Assembly (NCBI RefSeq): GCF_029537735.1
Contig: NZ_JARPUQ010000002.1
Span: forward strand, 1,232,240 to 1,296,239
Direction of reading: 5' to 3'
Origin: Robiginitalea aestuariiviva
Lineage (GTDB): Bacteria > Bacteroidota > Bacteroidia > Flavobacteriales > Flavobacteriaceae
Length of the DNA stretch: 64,000 nucleotides
The position numbers and the translations under genes are program-made. The notes under the pieces are model-generated. The model worked only from the letters and a program-made list of their open reading frames with translations. It made no database searches and was not told where the DNA came from. Below, one piece after another: positions 59,987 to 64,000 of the stretch. Each line of letters begins with the position of its first letter. Position 1 is the first letter of the stretch.

Positions 59987-60743
59987 CCTGATATGGATAG
60001 GGGCCTTACTGCCCCTGGGCCTTTTCGGGCAGGAGTCTTCCGGGGCAGACAGCCTGGGTCGCAGCCAGAAATACGGCCTGCGCGTTGGGGTGGACCTGAG
60101 TCGCCCGGTTCGCGGACTGCTGGACGACACCTACCAGGGGCTGGAACTTACCGGGGATTTCCGGCTTTCCTACAAGTGGTACCTGGCCGCAGAGCTGGGC
60201 AATGAATCCTGGGAAGTTTCGGAATTGCTGGACAATACGGACCAGGTAAACATACAGAACCTGTATACCTTCACCAGCAGCGGGAGTTACCTGAAGGCCG
60301 GTTTTGATTACAACACCTACGAGAACTGGTATGGGATGAATAACAGCATCTTTGCCGGGGCACGGGTTGGTTTCAGCTCCTTTAGCACAGATCTGGATTC
60401 CTACTCCCTCTACAACAGTAACCGCTACTGGAACCCTGAAGGATTTCCCGCCGGATCCGGGGCTCCTCAAAATTTGAGCGGGCTAAATGCCGCCTGGGTA
60501 GAAATGTTGCTGGGGGTTAAGGCCGAACTTTTTGCCAACCTGTACCTGGGTGCCAGCGTGCGAATAGGGATGCTGGTGAGCCGCAAGGAATCAGACGTTA
60601 TGCCACACATCTGGATCCCCGGGTTTAACCGGGTTACGGAAGGGAGTAGTTTCGGGGCCGGCTTCAATTATACCCTCAGTTACCTGATTCCCTTGTACCG
60701 CAAAAGCAAAAACCGGGATCCCGAGGCGGGTGAACCCCCCTAA
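59967..60743 (+). CDS. DUF6048-like outer-membrane beta-barrel protein
   Basis: A 258-residue exported protein with signal peptide (cleaved near F-G-Q). The strands Y-G-L-R-V-G-V-D-L near 32, Y-L-K-A-G-F-D-Y near 108, F-A-G-A-R-V-G-F near 130 and A-G-F-N-Y-T-L-S-Y near 235 alternate as in outer-membrane barrels. Resembles DUF6048, a common partner of DUF6452. It overlaps the DUF6452-like gene by 20 bases and the convergent THUMP methyltransferase by 4. The pair may form a lipoprotein-barrel complex; this is inference. Confidence 0.82.
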   Translation: MSRFFINLIWIGALLPLGLFGQESSGADSLGRSQKYGLRVGVDLSRPVRGLLDDTYQGLELTGDFRLSYKWYLAAELGNESWEVSELLDNTDQVNIQNLYTFTSSGSYLKAGFDYNTYENWYGMNNSIFAGARVGFSSFSTDLDSYSLYNSNRYWNPEGFPAGSGAPQNLSGLNAAWVEMLLGVKAELFANLYLGASVRIGMLVSRKESDVMPHIWIPGFNRVTEGSSFGAGFNYTLSYLIPLYRKSKNRDPEAGEPP

Positions 60744-61900
60744 ACATCCTGGTATTTCGCTTTTTTACTGCCCGAATAGATGTCGAACCGGGCCAGGCGG
60801 GTTTCAATACTGCCATTATAAAGTTTGATTTTTCGGGAAGCGCGTAGACCCACGTGCTTCACATGTTCCGGGTCGCCCAGCAGGAACCAGGCTACCGTTC
60901 CGGGGTAATGCTGTTTCAGGGTATCCCCTACCCGGCTGTAAAAATGGACCGGATCTACTGTTAGCCGTTGCCCGTAAGGCGGATTGCATACCAGGTGGAG
61001 GGGGTAATCGCTCTGTTTTTCGGTTTTGAAGAAATCGGTTTGCTCCAGGTGGATGTAATCCTCCAGGTTGGCGTTTTTTACATTTTCCCGGGCTTTGACA
61101 ATAGCGGAGGGAGCCTTATCATACCCCTGTATCCGAAAACGAAAATCCCGGACCTTTTTGATGCTGGCGTCATAGATGACTTTAAACAGGGCCGGGTCGT
61201 AGTCCCTCCAGCTCTGGAACCCGAAATGCCTGCGGTTGATCCCCGCCGGGATGTTGCAGGCAATCATGGCCCCTTCGATCAGCAGCGTTCCGCTACCGCA
61301 CATGGGGTCCAGCAGGTCGCATTGGCCCCGCCATCCGCTCAGCAAGAGCATCCCGGCAGCCAGCACCTCGTTTAAGGGGGCTTTGTTGGTTATGGTCCGG
61401 TACCCGCGTTGGTGGAGGGAATCTCCGGAACTGTCCAGGGACAAGTGGGCATTCTGCCCCTGGATGTGCAAGTGGATGCGCAGGTCCGGCCGGGCCACGG
61501 AAACGCTGGGGCGCCCGCCGGTTTTTTCCCGGATCTGGTCCACAATGGCATCCTTTACTTTCTGGGAAACAAACAGGGAATGGGAATAGAGGTCGCTCTG
61601 CAGGACCGTGTCGACTACAAAGGTCATCTCCGGGGTCAGGTACCGGGTCCAGTCGGTTTCCCGGATCAGGTCGTACAGGGCTTCCGGGCGGTGGATTCGA
61701 AAATCCCGGATGGGCATCAGCACCCGCAGGGCCGTTCGCAGGTTCAGGTTGGCCTTATACATAAAGCCTAAATCCCCTTCGAAAAAGGCACAACGTACCC
61801 CGGTGCGCACCTTCCCAGCCCCGAGGGCCCGCAATTCACCTGCCAGTATCTCCTCAAACCCGTACAGGGTTTTGGCTACCATCCTGAAATTTCCCGCCAT
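60740..61900 (-). CDS. THUMP-domain RNA methyltransferase, RlmL-N/YcbY type
   Basis: A 386-residue RNA methyltransferase. The N-terminal THUMP domain covers about 40-160, with a strand-rich start; the class I SAM domain from about 165 has D-L-L-D-P-M-C-G-S-G-T near 193 and the catalytic L-V-C-N-P-P-Y-G-Q-R near 305. This matches the N-terminal half of E. coli RlmKL, which makes m2G2445 in 23S rRNA. Convergent with the DUF6048 gene by four bases and divergent from the ZIP transporter. Confidence 0.92.
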   Translation of the reverse strand: MAGNFRMVAKTLYGFEEILAGELRALGAGKVRTGVRCAFFEGDLGFMYKANLNLRTALRVLMPIRDFRIHRPEALYDLIRETDWTRYLTPEMTFVVDTVLQSDLYSHSLFVSQKVKDAIVDQIREKTGGRPSVSVARPDLRIHLHIQGQNAHLSLDSSGDSLHQRGYRTITNKAPLNEVLAAGMLLLSGWRGQCDLLDPMCGSGTLLIEGAMIACNIPAGINRRHFGFQSWRDYDPALFKVIYDASIKKVRDFRFRIQGYDKAPSAIVKARENVKNANLEDYIHLEQTDFFKTEKQSDYPLHLVCNPPYGQRLTVDPVHFYSRVGDTLKQHYPGTVAWFLLGDPEHVKHVGLRASRKIKLYNGSIETRLARFDIYSGSKKAKYQDV

Positions 61901-61920
61901 ATCACATGAATCATAAACCC

Positions 61921-61939
61921 CAAAAATACGCTATTTTTA
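61921..61939. promoter_or_regulatory. Back-to-back -7 boxes of divergent promoters
   Basis: The minus-strand element TATTTTTG (61921-61928, 20 bases before the THUMP start) and plus-strand TATTTTTA (61932-61939, one mismatch, 16 bases before the ZIP start) lie three bases apart. The 17 bases AAAAATAcgcTATTTTT form an inverted repeat. Simultaneous polymerase binding seems impossible, so the two promoters probably compete. Confidence 0.6.
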
Positions 61940-61955
61940 CCGGGAACATTTTCCC

Positions 61956-62639
61956 ATGTACGCTATCCCCTGGCCCCTTATCCTTCCGGTCCTTGCCGTG
62001 GTACTCAGTTTTGCCTGGCTGTACGCCTTTAAACAGCGCAACCCGGGCAATTATGCCCTGCTGCTGGCGTTCAGCGGTGCCTTCCTGCTGGCGGTAACCC
62101 TGTTCGAACTGCTGCCGGAAGCCTATGCCTCCGGTTCCCCCCGAACGGTCGGGCTGTTTGTTGGGGTGGGCATCCTGCTGCAGATTGTACTGGAAACCTT
62201 CTCCCAGGGGGCCGAACACGGGCACGTGCACGGGCATGGCCGCAACGGCCCGTTTCCCTGGCTGCTTTTTGGCAGCCTTTGTCTGCATGCGTTGTCGGAA
62301 GGCCTCCCCTTAATGCATGCCAAGGGATTTTTATGGGGCATTGTAGTCCACAAGATTCCTGTAACCCTGATCATTGGCGGGTTCCTGTTGCGTAAAGGGT
62401 GGCCCCGCACGCATACCTGGGGCTTTATCGGGTGCTTTGCCCTGATGACCCCCCTGGGGGCTTTGCTGGGCGCACACCCATTGGTCGCATCGGCTTATGC
62501 CTACCTCCTGCCCCTGGTAATCGGGATTGTCCTTCACGTTTCCACGATAATCCTCTTCGAAAGTTCGGAAGGCCATGCCTTTAATTGGCGTAAGCTCGGG
62601 GTGATTATCCTGGGGATGGCCCTGGGCTACCTGATCTGA
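61956..62639 (+). CDS. ZIP-family metal transporter
   Basis: A 227-residue inner-membrane protein with seven or eight hydrophobic helices. A cytoplasmic-type His loop (G-A-E-H-G-H-V-H-G-H-G near 87-97) sits between the third and fourth helices. H-A-L-S-E-G-L-P in helix IV near 112 and H-K-I-P in helix V near 130 are the metal-pathway motifs of ZIP proteins. Zinc, iron or manganese uptake is likely; the exact metal is unknown. Divergent from the THUMP gene with interlocking promoters. Confidence 0.9.
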   Translation: MYAIPWPLILPVLAVVLSFAWLYAFKQRNPGNYALLLAFSGAFLLAVTLFELLPEAYASGSPRTVGLFVGVGILLQIVLETFSQGAEHGHVHGHGRNGPFPWLLFGSLCLHALSEGLPLMHAKGFLWGIVVHKIPVTLIIGGFLLRKGWPRTHTWGFIGCFALMTPLGALLGAHPLVASAYAYLLPLVIGIVLHVSTIILFESSEGHAFNWRKLGVIILGMALGYLI

Positions 62640-62698
62640 TCAGAGCCGATTGTTCGGGAAGCCGTATCTTGGAGGATATATCCAAAAACTCGTATCAT

Positions 62699-63610
62699 AT
62701 GGCCCTACGACTCCGATTGTTGCTGTTGCTCCTCTCAGCAAGCCTGGCCGCCCAGGACCTGGAACCTTTTGAACTTACCCCGCAGTGGCTGGCCAAGATC
62801 GAGGCTCTGGCTCCGGAACCCGGGGATTCGGGGGAGTCAGGCCAACGCATCCTGATTTTTTCCCTGGCAACGGGATACCAGCACTGGGCCATTCCCCATA
62901 CGGAGGCTGTAGTCCGCATACTGGTAAAGCGTTCAGGGGTAGCCACCTGTACCACCACCCGGGACATCGGATATTTCGAAGCAGACCAACTGGCCGGGTT
63001 TGATGCCGTGGTGCTGAACAATACCTGCCCGGAGCGGGATTACCGGGATATGTTTTACGATGTGTTCCGCAAAGACAGTACCCTGAGCGAATCGGAGCGC
63101 AGGGCCAGGGCTGCATCCCTGGAAGCCAACCTGATTGACTATGTGCGCAAGGGCGGCGGGTTGGTACTCCTGCACGGAGGGACCACCATGCAACTAAACT
63201 CGATGGCCTTCAGCGAAATGACAGGCGGCAGTTTCGATTACCACCCGCCCCAGCAACCCATGACCCTTCGCGTGGCGGATCCACAGCACAATATCACGAC
63301 CCCCTTCAGTTCCGGGTCTTTTACCCTTATCGACGAACCCTATTTCTTTAAAAATGCCTATGCCCAAAAGGCGTTTAAACCCCTGCTGGCCATGGATGCC
63401 GGCACCCTGACCGGGGTGAAACAACCGGTAACAGACCCCGTGCGTTACGTTTCCTGGATCAAAAGGTTTGGTAAGGGCCGGGTCTTTGTGAGTGCCCCCT
63501 CCCATAATGCACAGGCTTTTGAAAATCCGGAGTTTCTGGCTTTCCTGCTTCAGGGTATGCGGTATACGCTGGGGCAAATCTCGGCGAACGATGAACCCCT
63601 TAGGGATTAA
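62699..63610 (+). CDS. ThuA-like domain protein (class I glutamine-amidotransferase fold)
   Basis: A 303-residue exported protein; the signal peptide is L-R-L-L-L-L-L-L-S-A-S-L-A-A-Q. The mature protein matches the ThuA/trehalose-utilisation family: R-I-L-I-F-S-L-A-T-G-Y-Q-H near 45, F-D-A-V-V-L-N-N-T near 110, K-G-G-G-L-V-L-L-H-G-G-T near 160, and S-W-I-K-R-F-G-K-G-R-V-F near 260. Family members are linked to carbohydrate use. The ATG at 62699 starts the signal; a TATCTTGG box at 62665 is a weak -7 candidate. Confidence 0.88.
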   Translation: MALRLRLLLLLLSASLAAQDLEPFELTPQWLAKIEALAPEPGDSGESGQRILIFSLATGYQHWAIPHTEAVVRILVKRSGVATCTTTRDIGYFEADQLAGFDAVVLNNTCPERDYRDMFYDVFRKDSTLSESERRARAASLEANLIDYVRKGGGLVLLHGGTTMQLNSMAFSEMTGGSFDYHPPQQPMTLRVADPQHNITTPFSSGSFTLIDEPYFFKNAYAQKAFKPLLAMDAGTLTGVKQPVTDPVRYVSWIKRFGKGRVFVSAPSHNAQAFENPEFLAFLLQGMRYTLGQISANDEPLRD

Positions 63611-63612
63611 GT

Positions 63613-64000
63613 CTATTCCGGAAGAATCCGCCAGATCAGAATCCAGTGGCACGCCGCCCCGCAGAGCACAAAGAGGTGCCAGATCATATGGTTGAACGGG
63701 ATTTTGCGAATGGCGTAAAATAAGATACCCAGGGTATAAAACAGGCCACCGCCCATAAGCCAGAACTTCCCCCAGTATCCGATGGCTTCGGAAAGGGCAT
63801 TCAGGTCTATTACGATCAACCAGCCCATTATCAGGTAGAGCAGGAGGGAAAAGATTTCAAAACGCCCGGTAAAGAAAAGTTTAAGGATGGTCCCCAGGCC
63901 TGCAAGGCCCCAAACCAACCAAAGTAACAGGGGGCCCTGGCTATCGGCCAGGGTGATCAGGGCTACGGGGGTGTAGGTGCCGGCAATGAGGTAATAAATG
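63613..64000 (-). CDS. Hemolysin III / YqfA-family membrane protein, 5' end outside the window
   Basis: The frame stays open to the window edge, so at least 129 codons belong to a gene starting beyond 64000. Seen from the edge, Y-L-I-A-G-T-Y-T-P-V-A-L and the later W-H-L-F-V-L-C-G-A-A-C-H-W, with three or four transmembrane helices, are typical of the hemolysin III (PAQR-related) family, including the conserved His residues near the C-terminal end. Real haemolytic function is doubtful for most members. The stop is 2 bases from the convergent ThuA gene end. Confidence 0.85.
   Translation of the reverse strand, partial: IYYLIAGTYTPVALITLADSQGPLLLWLVWGLAGLGTILKLFFTGRFEIFSLLLYLIMGWLIVIDLNALSEAIGYWGKFWLMGGGLFYTLGILFYAIRKIPFNHMIWHLFVLCGAACHWILIWRILPE

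Noticed and set aside
1-64000. CRISPR arrays, insertion sequences, prophage or defence islands
   Set aside because: No spaced direct repeats, transposase, integrase or phage genes seen; the only tandem repeats are in the small lipoprotein.

Overview
This 64 kb window is chromosomal DNA from a Bacteroidetes bacterium, most probably a marine member of the Flavobacteriaceae. The moderately high GC content would suit a Robiginitalea-like genome; that genus is inference. Evidence for the phylum: many start sites follow the Bacteroidetes -7 element TAnnTTTG rather than sigma70 boxes, and there are PorP/SprF-type and PorD-type (DUF4835) proteins, lineage-specific families resembling DUF6452, DUF6048, DUF6503 and DUF6913, an N-terminally extended GAPDH, a YtxJ-type bacilliredoxin and Bacteroidetes-type RprX/RprY regulators. 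I see about 67 protein genes, no rRNA, tRNA, CRISPR array, IS element or prophage, and no gene-free stretch over 300 bases. It reads as conserved core chromosome.

Layout. 1-4.1 kb: a small CxxC-repeat lipoprotein, a TPR histidine kinase with its LuxR-type regulator, and an orphan protein. 4-14.8 kb: glyA, fumarylacetoacetase, a lipoprotein, YtxJ, clpB, a TetR regulator, a PorP-SPOR fusion, a histidine phosphatase and a DUF6503-like lipoprotein. 14.9-22.1 kb: smpB, pcm, then a seven-gene operon (Gfo/Idh oxidoreductase, hydroxyacyl-CoA dehydrogenase, YggS, exonuclease, K+ channel, miaA, gluconokinase). 22.1-29.7 kb, minus strand: rprY/rprX-like pair, coaE, YbbR-like protein, glycosyltransferase, fabI, recN. 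29.7-34.6 kb, minus strand: porD-like, coaBC, omega, bamD, dapA and a DUF6913-like gene, a dense housekeeping cluster. 34.6-38.6 kb: a 5'-nucleotidase split into two genes and a large OmpA-like periplasmic protein. 38.6-48.5 kb: ligA-prmC diverging from ribD-HAD-EamA-yigZ, then thioesterase and dnaA-LMW PTPase-RsmI-like. 48.7-54.1 kb: dapF-GNAT-mltG, HtrA protease and GAPDH. 54.2-64 kb: trmD-rplS, ornithine aminotransferase, rlmD with two envelope proteins, a THUMP methyltransferase diverging from a ZIP transporter, a ThuA-like protein and a hemolysin III gene cut by the window edge.

The main unexplained signals are regulatory. Fifteen exact TAnnTTTG boxes lie just upstream of starts, and four of these (smpB, ribD, rlmD, bamD) sit exactly four bases before the start codon, implying leaderless mRNAs. 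A perfect 10-bp inverted repeat brackets the GAPDH -7 box. An 18-bp perfect palindrome lies between the PorP-SPOR gene and a phosphatase gene. The rplS leader can fold into an 11-bp helix and repeats a sequence motif. Two divergent -7 boxes lie back to back between the ZIP transporter and the THUMP methyltransferase. Protein oddities are the CTTCDD-repeat lipoprotein, a Cys-rich insertion in ornithine aminotransferase, an exonuclease fused to a GIY-YIG-like domain lacking its catalytic residues, and the PorP-SPOR fusion. I did not find a convincing new multi-gene system.
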